Shown: positions 8,620 through 17,468 of the stretch, in pieces
How the letters are laid out: each line of letters starts with the position of its first letter
Numbering within the stretch: the first letter of the stretch is position 1
NCBI RefSeq assembly: GCF_014189855.1
Contig: NZ_BJFN01000001.1
Span: 992,001 to 1,056,000 of the forward strand
Direction: 5' to 3'
DNA: 64,000 nucleotides
Source of the DNA: Buttiauxella sp. A111
GTDB taxonomy: Bacteria; Pseudomonadota; Gammaproteobacteria; Enterobacterales; Enterobacteriaceae
Notes under the pieces: generated by a model
What the model was told of the DNA's origin: nothing
The model's database searches: none
What the model saw: the letters and a program-made list of their open reading frames with translations, nothing else
Program-made: the position numbers and the translations under genes

Positions 8620-9768
8620 ATGAGTCTGAAAGATAATACCCAACACATCTTCGCCGAAAAATTTGGTTATCCGGCGACCCATGCGATTCAGGCTCCGGGC
8701 CGCGTTAACCTGATTGGCGAACACACCGATTATAACGACGGTTTTGTGCTGCCTTGTGCGATCGACTACCAAACCGTTATCAGTTGTGCAAAACGTGACG
8801 ACCGCATGGTGCGCGTGATCGCAGCCGATTACGACAACCAAACCGATGAGTTTTCTCTCGATAAACCGATTCTGAGCCATGACACGCAACAGTGGTCCAA
8901 CTATGTTCGCGGTGTGGTTAAACATCTACAAAAGCGTGATAAAAACTTTGGCGGCGCTGATTTGGTGATCAGCGGTAACGTGCCACAAGGTGCGGGACTT
9001 AGCTCATCGGCATCTCTTGAAGTGGCTGTGGGTACGGTGTTCCAGAAGCTTTATCACCTGTCACTTGATGGTTCACAAATTGCGTTAAATGGCCAGGAAG
9101 CAGAGAACCAGTTTGTTGGCTGTAACTGTGGGATCATGGATCAGCTGATCTCCGCGTTAGGCAAAAAAGATCACGCGCTGCTGATCGATTGCCGCACGCT
9201 TGGCACCAAAGCGGTTTCAATGCCAAAAGGCGTGGCCGTTGTCATCATCAACAGTAACTTCAAACGCACGCTGGTGGGCAGCGAATACAACACCCGCCGT
9301 CAGCAATGCGAAACCGGCGCGCGCTTCTTTACTCAGAAAGCGTTGCGTGATGTGGAATTGTCCAAATTCAACGCTGTAGCCCATGAACTTGACCCTATCG
9401 TCGCTAAGCGTGTGCGCCACGTACTGACCGAAAATATCCGCACCGTTGAAGCCGCTGATGCACTGGCAAAAGGCGATCTTCACCGTATGGGCGAGCTAAT
9501 GGCTGAATCTCACGCTTCTATGCGCGACGATTTCGAAATTACCGTACCGCAAATCGACACGTTAGTTGAAATCGTCAAAGCCACTATAGGCGATAAAGGC
9601 GGTGTACGTATGACCGGCGGCGGTTTCGGTGGCTGTATTGTTGCGCTGATCCCGGAAGATTTGGTTCCAGCGGTGCAACAAGCCGTCGCAAAACAGTACG
9701 AAGCGAAAACGGGTATCAAAGAAACCTTTTATGTCTGCAAAGCTTCGGAGGGCGCGGGTCAATGCTAA
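8620..9768 (+). CDS. galK: GalK, galactokinase
   Basis: 382 residues of the GHMP kinase family. Galactose signature [17 protein letters not shown] near the N terminus, the ATP loop [12 protein letters not shown] near 125-140, and the C-terminal [11 protein letters not shown] motif are all intact. It phosphorylates galactose at C1. It lies three bases after galT and overlaps galM. In E. coli the galK start region is a target of the Spot 42 sRNA; that was not checked here. Confidence 0.97.
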   Translation: MSLKDNTQHIFAEKFGYPATHAIQAPGRVNLIGEHTDYNDGFVLPCAIDYQTVISCAKRDDRMVRVIAADYDNQTDEFSLDKPILSHDTQQWSNYVRGVVKHLQKRDKNFGGADLVISGNVPQGAGLSSSASLEVAVGTVFQKLYHLSLDGSQIALNGQEAENQFVGCNCGIMDQLISALGKKDHALLIDCRTLGTKAVSMPKGVAVVIINSNFKRTLVGSEYNTRRQQCETGARFFTQKALRDVELSKFNAVAHELDPIVAKRVRHVLTENIRTVEAADALAKGDLHRMGELMAESHASMRDDFEITVPQIDTLVEIVKATIGDKGGVRMTGGGFGGCIVALIPEDLVPAVQQAVAKQYEAKTGIKETFYVCKASEGAGQC

Positions 9769-10802
9769 AAGAAACGCCACAGCTCGCTCCTGACGGGCAG
9801 CCATTCCGCATCTCCACCCTGCGCAATAGTGCGGGATTAGTGGTCTCGGTCATGGACTGGGGCGCGACTTTGCTGTCATGTCGTGTGCCGATGAAAGACG
9901 GTTCCGTGCGCGAAACGTTGCTCGGTTGTGAAACACCGGAAGATTATTTAAAGCAGTCGGCTTATCTGGGAGCAACGGTTGGGCGCTATGCCAACAGGAT
10001 TGCAAACAGCACGTTTAGCCGCGATGGCGTAACCGTTAGCGTGACGGCTAACCAGGGCGCACATCAGCTACATGGTGGGCCTGACGGCTTCGACAAACGT
10101 CGCTGGCGTATTGTGCGTCAGAACGAACACGAAGTGCTGTACACCCTGGATTCCCAGGATGGCGACCAGGGTTATCCCGGCGAGCTACGTGCAACGGCAC
10201 GCTATGCGCTCACCGAAGATAACTGCATCACCGTTGAGTTTCGCGCCAAAACCAGCAAAGCGTGCCCGGTGAATCTGACCAACCATGCCTACTTCAACCT
10301 TGATGGTCAGCAAAACGATATTCGTCAGCATCGTCTGCAACTTCTGGCTGATAGCTATTTACCCGTCGACAGCAACGGCATTCCGCAGGCTGGGCTTAAG
10401 AACGTGGAAGGCACCAGTTTTGATTTCCGCACGGTGAAAACCATCGCTGATGATTTCCTGAGTGATAACGATCAGGTGCTGGTGAAAGGTTACGATCATG
10501 CGTTCTTGTTGCAGGCACAGGGCGATGCCAGCCAACCGGCAGCACACCTCTGGTCGAGCGATAATAAACTGCAAATGACGGTCTACACGACTGCACCTGC
10601 ATTACAGTTTTACAGCGGTAATTATCTGGATGGGACGCCTGCTCGGGAGCAAGGGACTTACCGCGCATATCAAGGCCTGGCGCTGGAAAGCGAGTTCCTG
10701 CCTGACAGCCCAAATCATCCTGAATGGCCACAACCCGATTGTTGGTTACAGCCTAATGAAGAATATCTGAGTATTACGGAATACGAATTCATTCCGCTAT
10801 AA
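9762..10802 (+). CDS. galM: GalM, aldose 1-epimerase (mutarotase)
   Basis: 346 residues. [11 protein letters not shown] contains the catalytic His near 175, and [14 protein letters not shown] the catalytic Glu near 307. It converts beta-D-galactose to the alpha anomer used by GalK. The start overlaps galK by seven bases, so translation is coupled. Last gene of the operon; a strong hairpin follows at once. Confidence 0.97.
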   Translation: MLKETPQLAPDGQPFRISTLRNSAGLVVSVMDWGATLLSCRVPMKDGSVRETLLGCETPEDYLKQSAYLGATVGRYANRIANSTFSRDGVTVSVTANQGAHQLHGGPDGFDKRRWRIVRQNEHEVLYTLDSQDGDQGYPGELRATARYALTEDNCITVEFRAKTSKACPVNLTNHAYFNLDGQQNDIRQHRLQLLADSYLPVDSNGIPQAGLKNVEGTSFDFRTVKTIADDFLSDNDQVLVKGYDHAFLLQAQGDASQPAAHLWSSDNKLQMTVYTTAPALQFYSGNYLDGTPAREQGTYRAYQGLALESEFLPDSPNHPEWPQPDCWLQPNEEYLSITEYEFIPL

Positions 10803-10808
10803 GTTCCC

Positions 10809-10829
10809 CACCCTCCCCCAGGGAGGGTG
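10809..10829 (+). terminator. Terminator of galETKM
   Basis: CACCCTCCC and GGGAGGGTG form a nine-base-pair stem with a three-base loop, seven bases after the galM stop. The following GATTCTTCTT is a weak T-tract. Confidence 0.75.
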
Positions 10830-10965
10830 ATTCTTCTTCGAATCGCTGGATTTCCCGCCATTTAGCGACAAAAATATAACAACCGTTCACATCCAACTTA
10901 CACTCCGCACTCTTTTTCGCTATGTTAAACGATTAGCATTGCCGCTCGCCCCTTTGCGGCAATAT

Positions 10966-10984
10966 AATGATAATCGTTATCATT
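10966..10984 (+). promoter_or_regulatory. Fur box upstream of gpmA
   Basis: AATGATAATCGTTATCATT is a perfect 8-3-8 palindrome matching the Fur consensus GATAATGATAATCATTATC closely. It lies 27 bases before the gpmA ATG, where bound Fur would occlude the promoter or early transcript. Iron control of gpmA is known in E. coli. Confidence 0.88.
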
Positions 10985-11011
10985 AATCGCAGGCTTATTA
11001 AGGAGTAAACT

Positions 11012-11764
11012 ATGGCTGTTACTAAGCTGGTTCTGGTTCGTCACGGTGAAAGCCAGTGGAACAACGAAAACCGTTTCACCGGTTGGTATGACGTTGATCT
11101 GTCTGAGAAAGGTGAATCTGAAGCGAAAGCGGCAGGTAAATTACTGAAAGACGAAGGCTACTCCTTCGACTTTGCTTACACTTCTGTGCTGAAACGTGCC
11201 ATCCATACACTGTGGAACATCCTCGATGAACTGGACCAGGCCTGGCTGCCGGTTGAAAAATCCTGGAAGCTCAATGAGCGTCACTACGGTGCATTACAGG
11301 GTCTGAACAAAGCAGAAACCGCAGAAAAATACGGTGATGAGCAAGTTAAACAATGGCGTCGTGGCTTTGCGATCACGCCTCCAGAGCTGACTCGTGATGA
11401 CGAACGTTTCCCAGGCCATGACCCACGTTATGCAAGCCTGACCGATAAAGAGTTGCCGGTAACTGAAAGCCTGGCACTGACTATCGATCGCGTTATCCCT
11501 TACTGGAACGAATCCATTCTGCCACGCATGAAAAGCGGCGAGCGCGTCATTGTTGCGGCTCACGGTAACTCCCTGCGTGCGCTGGTGAAATTCCTTGATA
11601 ACCTGAGCGAAGAAGAAATTCTTGAGCTGAATATCCCAACTGGCGTGCCATTGGTGTATGAGTTCGACGAGAACTTCAAACCGTTGAAGCGCTACTATCT
11701 GGGTAATGCTGATGAAATCGCAGCAAAAGCCGCTGCGGTAGCAAACCAGGGTAAAGCGAAGTAA
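11012..11764 (+). CDS. gpmA: GpmA, 2,3-bisphosphoglycerate-dependent phosphoglycerate mutase
   Basis: 250 residues. [10 protein letters not shown] carries the phosphohistidine at residue 11, [11 protein letters not shown] and the second catalytic His in [11 protein letters not shown] are present. It interconverts 3- and 2-phosphoglycerate in glycolysis. AAGGAG precedes the ATG at good spacing. It is a single gene between the Fur box and a terminator shared with aroG. In E. coli it also follows galM. Confidence 0.98.
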   Translation: MAVTKLVLVRHGESQWNNENRFTGWYDVDLSEKGESEAKAAGKLLKDEGYSFDFAYTSVLKRAIHTLWNILDELDQAWLPVEKSWKLNERHYGALQGLNKAETAEKYGDEQVKQWRRGFAITPPELTRDDERFPGHDPRYASLTDKELPVTESLALTIDRVIPYWNESILPRMKSGERVIVAAHGNSLRALVKFLDNLSEEEILELNIPTGVPLVYEFDENFKPLKRYYLGNADEIAAKAAAVANQGKAK

Positions 11765-11777
11765 TTCGTAAGATGTG

Positions 11778-11808
11778 AAAAAGGCGTGGTAAAAAACCAC
11801 GCCTTTTT
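11778..11808. terminator. Bidirectional terminator between gpmA and aroG
   Basis: AAAGGCGTGGT and ACCACGCCTTT form an eleven-base-pair stem with A-rich and T-rich flanks on both sides. It can end transcription from gpmA and from the convergent aroG. Confidence 0.92.
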
Positions 11809-11827
11809 TTATGGCACCACGCGCAGA

Positions 11828-12880
11828 TTATCCGCGACGGGCTTTAACGGCATCCGCCAGCTGGCGCAACACAGTTTCAGTGTCTTCCCAACCGATACAT
11901 GCATCGGTAACACTCTTGCCGTAAACCAACGGCTCGCCGCTTTCCAGGCTCTGATTGCCTTCAACCAGGTGACTTTCAATCATCACGCCGGTAATGGCTT
12001 TATCGCCACCCGAGATTTGCTGGCAAACATCGGCACAGACTTCAATTTGCTTTTTGAACTGCTTGCTGCTGTTGGCATGACTGAAGTCGATCATGACCTG
12101 TGCAGGCAGCCCCGCTTTTTGCAGATCAGTTTTAACTTGAGCAACGTGTGCTGCACTGTAGTTTGGCTCTTTACCGCCACGCAGAATGATATGGCAGTCG
12201 CCATTACCGCTGGTGTTAACGATGGCCGAGTGTCCCCATTTGGTCACAGACAGGAAGCAGTGTGGCGCACCAGCAGCGTTGATTGCGTCAATCGCCACTT
12301 TCATTGTGCCATCTGTGCCATTTTTGAAACCAACCGGACATGACAAACCTGATGCCAGTTCACGGTGAACCTGAGATTCTGTAGTACGTGCACCAATGGC
12401 ACCCCAGCTCATCAAGTCCGCCAGATACTGCGGGGTAATCATATCTAAGAACTCGCCCGCAGCCGGAAGGCCGGAGTCGTTGATATCTAACAACAACTTA
12501 CGTGCAATGCGCAGGCCATCGTTGATTTGGAAGCTGTTATCCATTTGAGGATCGTTGATAAGGCCTTTCCAGCCCACTGTCGTGCGTGGTTTTTCAAAGT
12601 AAACACGCATAACGATTTCCAGCTCGTCTTGCAGTTCTTCACGCAGTGTCAGCAAGCGTGCACCATACTCTTTCGCCGCTTTGACGTCGTGAATTGAGCA
12701 AGGGCCGATGACAACCAGCAGACGATCATCATTTCCTTTCAGAATTTTATGAATCGCTTTGCGAGCGCCAGCTACCGTTGCGGCTGCATTTTCAGTGGCA
12801 GGGAATTTTTCGAGCAGCGCTACTGGAGGCAGAAGTTCGTTGATTTCTTTGATGCGTAAGTCGTCGTTCTGATAATTCAT
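11828..12880 (-). CDS. aroG: AroG, DAHP synthase, phenylalanine-sensitive type
   Basis: 350 residues, the length of E. coli AroG. It condenses phosphoenolpyruvate with erythrose-4-phosphate at the entry of the shikimate pathway. Recognisable blocks are VVIGPCSIHD (near 60), AIGARTTESQVHRE (near 180), GFKNGTDG and MIDFSHANSSK (near 265). The paralogue identity rests on the MNYQNDDLRIKEINELLPP start, on the TyrR-type promoter and on its place beside gpmA as in E. coli. Confidence 0.96.
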   Translation of the reverse strand: MNYQNDDLRIKEINELLPPVALLEKFPATENAAATVAGARKAIHKILKGNDDRLLVVIGPCSIHDVKAAKEYGARLLTLREELQDELEIVMRVYFEKPRTTVGWKGLINDPQMDNSFQINDGLRIARKLLLDINDSGLPAAGEFLDMITPQYLADLMSWGAIGARTTESQVHRELASGLSCPVGFKNGTDGTMKVAIDAINAAGAPHCFLSVTKWGHSAIVNTSGNGDCHIILRGGKEPNYSAAHVAQVKTDLQKAGLPAQVMIDFSHANSSKQFKKQIEVCADVCQQISGGDKAITGVMIESHLVEGNQSLESGEPLVYGKSVTDACIGWEDTETVLRQLADAVKARRG

Positions 12881-12928
12881 GATATTTCCGGGAATGGCCT
12901 TTAGATTTAGCTTAGTTGCAATCCCTTC

Positions 12929-12977
12929 AATCTATCGCTTCAAGCCTGAAGTGTAAACGGGCTTTTACACTTCAGGC
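12929..12977 (-). promoter_or_regulatory. aroG promoter with a TyrR box inside a 34-bp perfect palindrome
   Basis: On the minus strand TTTACA (-35) is separated by 17 bases from TAGATT (-10), about 50 bases before the aroG ATG. The -35 forms one half of TGTAAA-N6-TTTACA, a perfect TyrR box at 12952-12969. That box is the core of a longer palindrome at 12944-12977 with 14-base arms (GCCTGAAGTGTAAA and its complement). A TyrR box over the -35 is the known E. coli aroG arrangement; the extended arms are unusual. Confidence 0.85.
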
Positions 12978-13206
12978 GGAATATTCCTGGAAATGACCTA
13001 AAAGCGGTCAATAAATGGTAAAAACTCGGTTTTCCACTACAATTTTTAATTGTAAACACTAGAAATTTGCAATTTAGCAAAATTGTATTCTGATTAGATA
13101 CTCAATGTCGGCAAGTATCGCCGATAGAAATAATTTAATCAGAATAAAACCCATGCACTGTTGGAAGAAGTTATCCAGCAATAACGACCATAACAGGAGC
13201 ATCATG

Positions 13207-13578
13207 ATGAACAAATTAACGACTTTATTCCTGACAGCAACACTCACCCTTGCCAGCGGTGCAGCTTTGTCTGCCGAAACAAGCGGCATGAATAACGGCC
13301 AGGCGAATGCAAGCGCTGAAGCAGGCCAGGTCGCTCCTGATGCGAATCAGAACATCGCGCCCAAAGGTGTTGATAACAGCAATATCAACGACGGCGGTAC
13401 TATGCTCCATCCAAATGGCTCAACCAGCAATAGTGGTATGACCCACGATGGCATGACCAAAGATGAAATTCATAAAAATTCGATGTGTAAAGACGGTAAG
13501 TGCCCGGACACCAACCAAAAAGTTGAAACCGGTAGCGGTGATGACGTGAATACCAAAGTGGATGGAACGTCACAGTAA
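13207..13578 (+). CDS. ybgS: YbgS, small secreted protein of unknown function
   Basis: 123 residues with a clear signal peptide ([23 protein letters not shown], cleavage near residue 23). The mature part is polar and low in complexity, rich in Asn, Gly, Asp and Thr, with a conserved [10 protein letters not shown] segment near the end holding both cysteines. It matches E. coli YbgS, a predicted periplasmic protein without assigned function. Two adjacent ATGs exist; the second has better spacing from AGGAG and is used here. The gene is divergent from aroG. Confidence 0.9.
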   Translation: MNKLTTLFLTATLTLASGAALSAETSGMNNGQANASAEAGQVAPDANQNIAPKGVDNSNINDGGTMLHPNGSTSNSGMTHDGMTKDEIHKNSMCKDGKCPDTNQKVETGSGDDVNTKVDGTSQ

Positions 13579-13599
13579 AATCATCCCGGTAAAAAAACA

Positions 13600-13625
13600 G
13601 GGGGAGCTTAGGCTCTCCTTTTTTA
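13600..13625 (+). terminator. Terminator of ybgS
   Basis: GGGGAGC-TTAG-GCTCTCC (one G-T pair) is followed by a run of T residues, 22 bases after the ybgS stop. Confidence 0.8.
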
Positions 13626-13701
13626 TGAGTTTTATTCAATAAGTTAAACAGCTTTAGTGGTTATAATTAGCACATTGTTGCTTATCAAAAACAGAGAAAC
13701 C

Positions 13702-14634
13702 ATGGCGCATTCACATCAACATTCCTCAGAGAATTCCAACTCCAAACGCCTGTTCTGGGCGTTTATTGTCACGGCGCTATTTATGGTGGCAGAAGTCATC
13801 GGAGGGGTGATTTCAGGGTCGCTTGCCTTACTTGCTGATGCCGGACATATGTTGACTGATGCAGCAGCCTTGTTGGTCGCGTTAATGGCGGTGCAGTTTG
13901 CTCGTCGACCACCTAATGCCCGCCATACTTTCGGCTGGCTCCGGTTGACCACACTTGCAGCCTTCGTGAATGCCATTGCTCTGGTAGTGATTACGGTTTT
14001 GATTGTCTGGGAAGCGATCGTGCGTTTTTATCACCCGCAGCCTATCGCTGGTTGGACGATGCTGATCATTGCGTTTGCAGGGTTACTGGCAAATCTGTTT
14101 TCGTTCTGGATATTGCATCGCGGAAATGAAGAAAAAAATATCAACGTGCGTGCTGCGGCTCTGCACGTGCTAGGGGATTTGCTAGGTTCAGTGGGTGCCA
14201 TCGCCGCGGCGCTCATTATTTTGTGGACAGGCTGGACACCTATTGACCCTATTCTTTCAATTCTGGTTTCATGTCTGGTGTTACGCAGCGCGTGGAATTT
14301 ACTCAAAGAGAGCGTGAATGAACTTCTCGAAGGCGCGCCTAACGCCATTGATATTGCCGTTTTGCAACGCAAGCTGATTAGAACGATTCCTGAAGTCCGC
14401 AACGTTCATCACGTGCATATCTGGCTCGTAGGCGAGAAACCGCTAATGACACTGCATGTCCAGGTAGTGCCACCGCACGATCACGACGCTCTGCTAGAAC
14501 GCATCCACCATTTTCTAAAAGATGAATATCAGATTGAACATGCCACAGTGCAAATGGAATATCAGCTTTGCCACGGCCAGGATTGTGATTTAAATGAGCA
14601 TGACCACCACGATCATGCTCATCATCATCACTGA
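13702..14634 (+). CDS. zitB: ZitB, zinc/proton antiporter (CDF family)
   Basis: 310 residues. Histidine clusters mark both ends (MAHSHQHSS and [10 protein letters not shown]). About six hydrophobic segments lie between residues 15 and 210. Metal-site signatures [11 protein letters not shown] and HVLGDLLGS give the HxxxD pairs of cation diffusion facilitators. The cytosolic C-terminal domain includes [10 protein letters not shown]. It exports Zn(II) across the inner membrane. The start follows AGAGAAACC; an upstream in-frame ATG lacks homology. Its stop codon directly abuts that of pnuC. Confidence 0.96.
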   Translation: MAHSHQHSSENSNSKRLFWAFIVTALFMVAEVIGGVISGSLALLADAGHMLTDAAALLVALMAVQFARRPPNARHTFGWLRLTTLAAFVNAIALVVITVLIVWEAIVRFYHPQPIAGWTMLIIAFAGLLANLFSFWILHRGNEEKNINVRAAALHVLGDLLGSVGAIAAALIILWTGWTPIDPILSILVSCLVLRSAWNLLKESVNELLEGAPNAIDIAVLQRKLIRTIPEVRNVHHVHIWLVGEKPLMTLHVQVVPPHDHDALLERIHHFLKDEYQIEHATVQMEYQLCHGQDCDLNEHDHHDHAHHHH

Positions 14635-15351
14635 TTAAGACAAGGCGCGTGAGCCACGCTCACGCGCACTGTTGATCCACATGCGACTACCGTTGAGCGC
14701 AATAAACGTGAGGAGCAAATATTCGAGTGACATTGCGTAGACTCCCTGTAAGGCAAAAATCACCACGCTGATAACGTTAACGACAACCCACAGCAACCAG
14801 TTTTCGACGTATTTGCGAGTCATCAATATCATCGCCACAATCGACAACACCATCATGCAGGAGTCCCAGAACGGGAACGCATCGGGCTGAAGCTCCGGCA
14901 TCGTCACATTCAGGCCCAGTGCCTGCATCACGGAAACAGCTGCCCGGGTCAGAAATGCAAAGACGGGATCGATAAACACTGTCATCAACCCAATCGCACC
15001 CACACAGATTGCAATCCAGGCAAATGCTTTGGGCAAAGGTAACCAACGAATATGGAGTGCGGCCTGATTGTCGCTCGTCTGCCTTGACCATGCATACCAA
15101 CCGTAAATATTGGCCACAAAGAAAAACAGCTGAAGCAAAAGGCTCGCATAGAGCTGGATTTGGAAGAAAATAATCGCAAATAACGTGACGTTGATTAAAC
15201 CAAACGCGTAATTACTGATTTTTTCTAAACTCGCCAACCAGATACACAGTAAACCCGCCAGGGTACCAATCGCTTCAATCCACGATAAATCATATCCACC
15301 AGTCCCGATGGGTATGTGTACCAAAATGTTCTGTGTGCTTAAAAAATCCAT
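14635..15351 (-). CDS. pnuC: PnuC, nicotinamide riboside transporter
   Basis: 238 residues with about seven transmembrane segments, starting MDFLSTQNILVHIPIGTGGYD. FFVANIYGWYAW and the closing NGSRMWINSARERGSRALS are hallmarks of enterobacterial PnuC. It takes up nicotinamide riboside for NAD salvage by facilitated diffusion. It lies 43 bases after nadA, as in E. coli, and should be co-regulated with it by NadR. An upstream extension of the frame overlaps nadA and is rejected. Confidence 0.95.
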   Translation of the reverse strand: MDFLSTQNILVHIPIGTGGYDLSWIEAIGTLAGLLCIWLASLEKISNYAFGLINVTLFAIIFFQIQLYASLLLQLFFFVANIYGWYAWSRQTSDNQAALHIRWLPLPKAFAWIAICVGAIGLMTVFIDPVFAFLTRAAVSVMQALGLNVTMPELQPDAFPFWDSCMMVLSIVAMILMTRKYVENWLLWVVVNVISVVIFALQGVYAMSLEYLLLTFIALNGSRMWINSARERGSRALS

Positions 15352-15394
15352 ATTCGCTCCTGAACGTATACCCAACATAACGGGGATAAAATAC

Positions 15395-16456
15395 TTACGC
15401 GTTACCCTTAATATTGCGTCGCAACTCGGCTGCAAAATCGAGCATTCGATTTAAAGGCACCAGCGCGCCCTCACGCAGTGCAGCATCAACATGAATCTCA
15501 TGCTCCTCTCCGCCCTGCTCCAGTCCCTCAGCGATAGCTTTAAGGCCGTTCATCGCCATCCACGGACAATGAGCACAGGTGCGGCAAGTGGCACCTTCGC
15601 CCGCCGTCGGTGCTTCAAACAATTCTTTATCCGGACACGCCTGCTGCATCTTGTAGAAAATGCCGCGATCGGTCGCCACAATCAGTTGTTTATTCGGCAA
15701 CGTTTGCGCCGCCGCAATCAGCTGGCTGGTTGAGCCGACAGCATCTGCCAAATCTACTACGGCTTGCGGCGATTCAGGGTGTACCAGAACTGCGGCATCC
15801 GGATAGAGCGCTTTCATGCGCGTTAACGCCTGAGTTTTAAATTCGTCATGCACAATACATGCGCCCTGCCAGCACAATACATCTGCGCCTGTTTGCTTTT
15901 GTACATAACTGCCAAGGTGCTTATCAGGCGCCCAAATGATTTTCTCGCCAAGACTGTCGAGATGTTCAATTAATTCAACCGCAATACTGGAAGTCACAAC
16001 CCAATCAGCGCGCGCTTTTACCGCTGCAGAAGTATTAGCATAGACGACCACCGTGCGGTCGGGGTGTTGATCGCAGAAGGCGTTAAATTCTTCAATTGGG
16101 CAACCGAGATCCAAAGAACATTCTGCGTGCAGAGTGGGCATCAGAATGGTTTTTTCCGGGCTCAGGATTTTCGCCGTTTCCCCCATGAAGCGAACCCCTG
16201 CCACCAACAGCGTGGTTGCAGGATGATTTGCCCCAAAGCGTGCCATCTCGAGGGAATCAGAGATACAGCCACCCGTCTCTTCTGCCAGAGCCTGGATTTC
16301 AGGGTCGGTATAGTAGTGAGCCACCATCACAGCATTCCGCTCTTTCAGTAGACGCTTGATTTTCTCGCGATAAAATTGCTTTTCGTCCGAGCTCAAAGGC
16401 TGTGGTTTAGGTGGGAATGGATAAATCGCTGTTTCTGGATCGAACATTACGCTCAT
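15395..16456 (-). CDS. nadA: NadA, quinolinate synthase
   Basis: 353 residues, starting [18 protein letters not shown]. The [4Fe-4S] ligands can be placed in [21 protein letters not shown] and [10 protein letters not shown], the last region being the C-terminal cluster motif. It condenses iminoaspartate with dihydroxyacetone phosphate in de novo NAD synthesis. It is the first gene of nadA-pnuC and has a NadR-type operator upstream. An ATG ten codons earlier lacks similarity. Confidence 0.97.
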   Translation of the reverse strand: MSVMFDPETAIYPFPPKPQPLSSDEKQFYREKIKRLLKERNAVMVAHYYTDPEIQALAEETGGCISDSLEMARFGANHPATTLLVAGVRFMGETAKILSPEKTILMPTLHAECSLDLGCPIEEFNAFCDQHPDRTVVVYANTSAAVKARADWVVTSSIAVELIEHLDSLGEKIIWAPDKHLGSYVQKQTGADVLCWQGACIVHDEFKTQALTRMKALYPDAAVLVHPESPQAVVDLADAVGSTSQLIAAAQTLPNKQLIVATDRGIFYKMQQACPDKELFEAPTAGEGATCRTCAHCPWMAMNGLKAIAEGLEQGGEEHEIHVDAALREGALVPLNRMLDFAAELRRNIKGNA

Positions 16457-16529
16457 AGTGCTTTCTCGTTTGACTGACTTAACCAAATTAGCACTTTTCT
16501 GATGAAGACCGACCAGAAACGGCTAAGGT

Positions 16530-16547
16530 TGTTTTGTATGCTAAACA
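16530..16547 (-). promoter_or_regulatory. NadR operator of nadA-pnuC
   Basis: TGTTTTGTATGCTAAACA is a near-palindrome matching the TGTTTA-N6-TAAACA NadR consensus with one mismatch. It sits 74 bases upstream of the nadA start, a reasonable promoter position. Confidence 0.75.
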
Positions 16548-16612
16548 AGATAGCGAATTATGACTGGATTGTCGTGAGGAATTTAATTTCAATACTGAAT
16601 GACAGATAGCAA

Positions 16613-16635
16613 AAAGGCGCCTTTAGGGCGCCTTT
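16613..16635 (-). terminator. Terminator of the tRNA-Lys/Val operon
   Basis: AAAGGCGCC and GGCGCCTTT form a nine-base-pair stem with a five-base loop. On the minus strand it is followed by TTTTTGC. It lies just past the last repeat element of the tRNA operon. Confidence 0.9.
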
Positions 16636-16641
16636 CTACAT

Positions 16642-16757
16642 TGGTGGGTCGTGCAGGATGATTCGGCCTTTGGCCTCACCCTTCGGGTCGTTGCTTTGCA
16701 ACGCTGTGTCGCTTACGCTTCACTCGAACCTGCTGTAGGTTCAAACCCTTCACGATT
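16642..16757 (-). repeat. Hairpin-rich tRNA-associated repeat, copy 1
   Basis: A 116-base element that is almost identical to a second copy at 16962-17077. On the minus (transcribed) strand it ends with ATCCTGCACGACCCACCA, the last 18 bases of the tRNA-Lys genes. Before that come small hairpins: a GAACCT/AGGTTC stem, CGTTGC-AAA-GCAACG, ACCC-GAA-GGGT and GGCC-AAA-GGCC. It cannot fold as a tRNA because the D and anticodon arms are missing. It is the last element before the operon terminator. Function unknown. Confidence 0.8.
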
Positions 16758-16782
16758 AACTTACTGCATTCCACTTTTAAAG

Positions 16783-16858
16783 TGGTGGGTCGTGCAGGAT
16801 TCGAACCTGCGACCAATTGATTAAAAGTCAACTGCTCTACCAACTGAGCTAACGACCC
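16783..16858 (-). tRNA. tRNA-Lys (anticodon TTT), promoter-distal copy
   Basis: A 76-base tRNA, GGGTCGTTAGCTCAGTTGG at the 5' end, anticodon TTT, encoded CCA. Last tRNA of the operon in the transcription direction, three bases after tRNA-Val. With the repeat element beyond it, it forms a block of about 217 bp that is duplicated at 16962-17178. Confidence 0.97.
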
Positions 16859-16861
16859 AAA

Positions 16862-16937
16862 TGGTGGGTGATGACGGGCTCGAACCGCCGACCCCCTCCG
16901 TGTAAAGGAGGTGCTCTACCAACTGAGCTAATCACCC
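16862..16937 (-). tRNA. tRNA-Val (anticodon TAC)
   Basis: A 76-base cloverleaf with GGGTGAT acceptor strand, CTCCTTTACACGGAG anticodon arm (anticodon TAC) and encoded CCA. The only valine tRNA in this cluster; E. coli K-12 has two in the equivalent lysT-valT-lysW-valZ-lysYZQ operon. Confidence 0.97.
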
Positions 16938-16961
16938 AAACTTCGGTACTACTTTAAAAAT

Positions 16962-17077
16962 TGGTGGGTCGTGCAGGATGATTCGGCCTTTGGCCTCACC
17001 CTTCGGGTCGTTGCTTTGCAACGCTGTGTCACTTACGCTCCACTCGAACCTGCTGCAGGTTCAAACCCTTCACGATT
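16962..17077 (-). repeat. Hairpin-rich tRNA-associated repeat, copy 2
   Basis: The second copy of the 116-base element, differing from copy 1 at only a few bases. One change lies in the loop of the GAACCT/AGGTTC hairpin and leaves the stem intact. It also ends with the 18-base 3' end of tRNA-Lys including CCA. It lies between the third tRNA-Lys and tRNA-Val, so it must be co-transcribed and cut out during tRNA maturation. Confidence 0.8.
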
Positions 17078-17102
17078 CACTTACTGCGTTCCACTTTAAA
17101 AG

Positions 17103-17178
17103 TGGTGGGTCGTGCAGGATTCGAACCTGCGACCAATTGATTAAAAGTCAACTGCTCTACCAACTGAGCTAACGACCC
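17103..17178 (-). tRNA. tRNA-Lys (anticodon TTT), third in transcription order
   Basis: Identical over its 76 bases to the copies at 16783 and 17343. It belongs to a series of tRNA plus spacer units of about 120 bp (17103-17222 and 17223-17342), which points to tandem duplication. Confidence 0.97.
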
Positions 17179-17222
17179 GCTGTGCGGTTTACTGCTTCTT
17201 CAAACACTGACTGCATTGAAAT

Positions 17223-17298
17223 TGGTGGGGCGTGCAGGATTCGAACCTGCGACCAATTGATTAAAAGTCAACTGCTCTACCAACTGAGCTAACGCCCC
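17223..17298 (-). tRNA. tRNA-Lys (anticodon TTT), acceptor-stem variant
   Basis: Differs from the other three lysine copies at two bases, both in the acceptor stem: GGGTCGT becomes GGGGCGT and ACGACCC becomes ACGCCCC. The U4-A69 pair is replaced by G4-C69, so pairing is kept. Anticodon and loops are unchanged. Confidence 0.96.
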
Positions 17299-17342
17299 GC
17301 AATGCGGTTTACTGCTTCTTCAAATACTGACAGCTTCGAAAT

Positions 17343-17418
17343 TGGTGGGTCGTGCAGGATTCGAACCTGCGACCAATTGATTAAAAGTCAACTGCTCTAC
17401 CAACTGAGCTAACGACCC
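17343..17418 (-). tRNA. tRNA-Lys (anticodon TTT), promoter-proximal copy
   Basis: A 76-base tRNA with anticodon TTT and encoded CCA, first gene of the operon and about 50 bases from the predicted -10 element. Gene order relative to nadA and cpoB matches the E. coli lysT cluster. Confidence 0.97.
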
Positions 17419-17468
17419 AATTTCGAGTCACTTCGGGTTTGTTTGATATCCCTTGGCAACGGCGGCAT

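Noticed and set aside
11786-12343. 185-codon plus-strand frame after gpmA
   Set aside because: Antisense to aroG and beginning within the shared terminator.
16642-16757. Repeat element considered as a tRNA-Lys pseudogene
   Set aside because: Only the 3' 18 bases match tRNA-Lys. The remainder is a chain of hairpins and a second copy is nearly identical, so it is called a separate repeated element.
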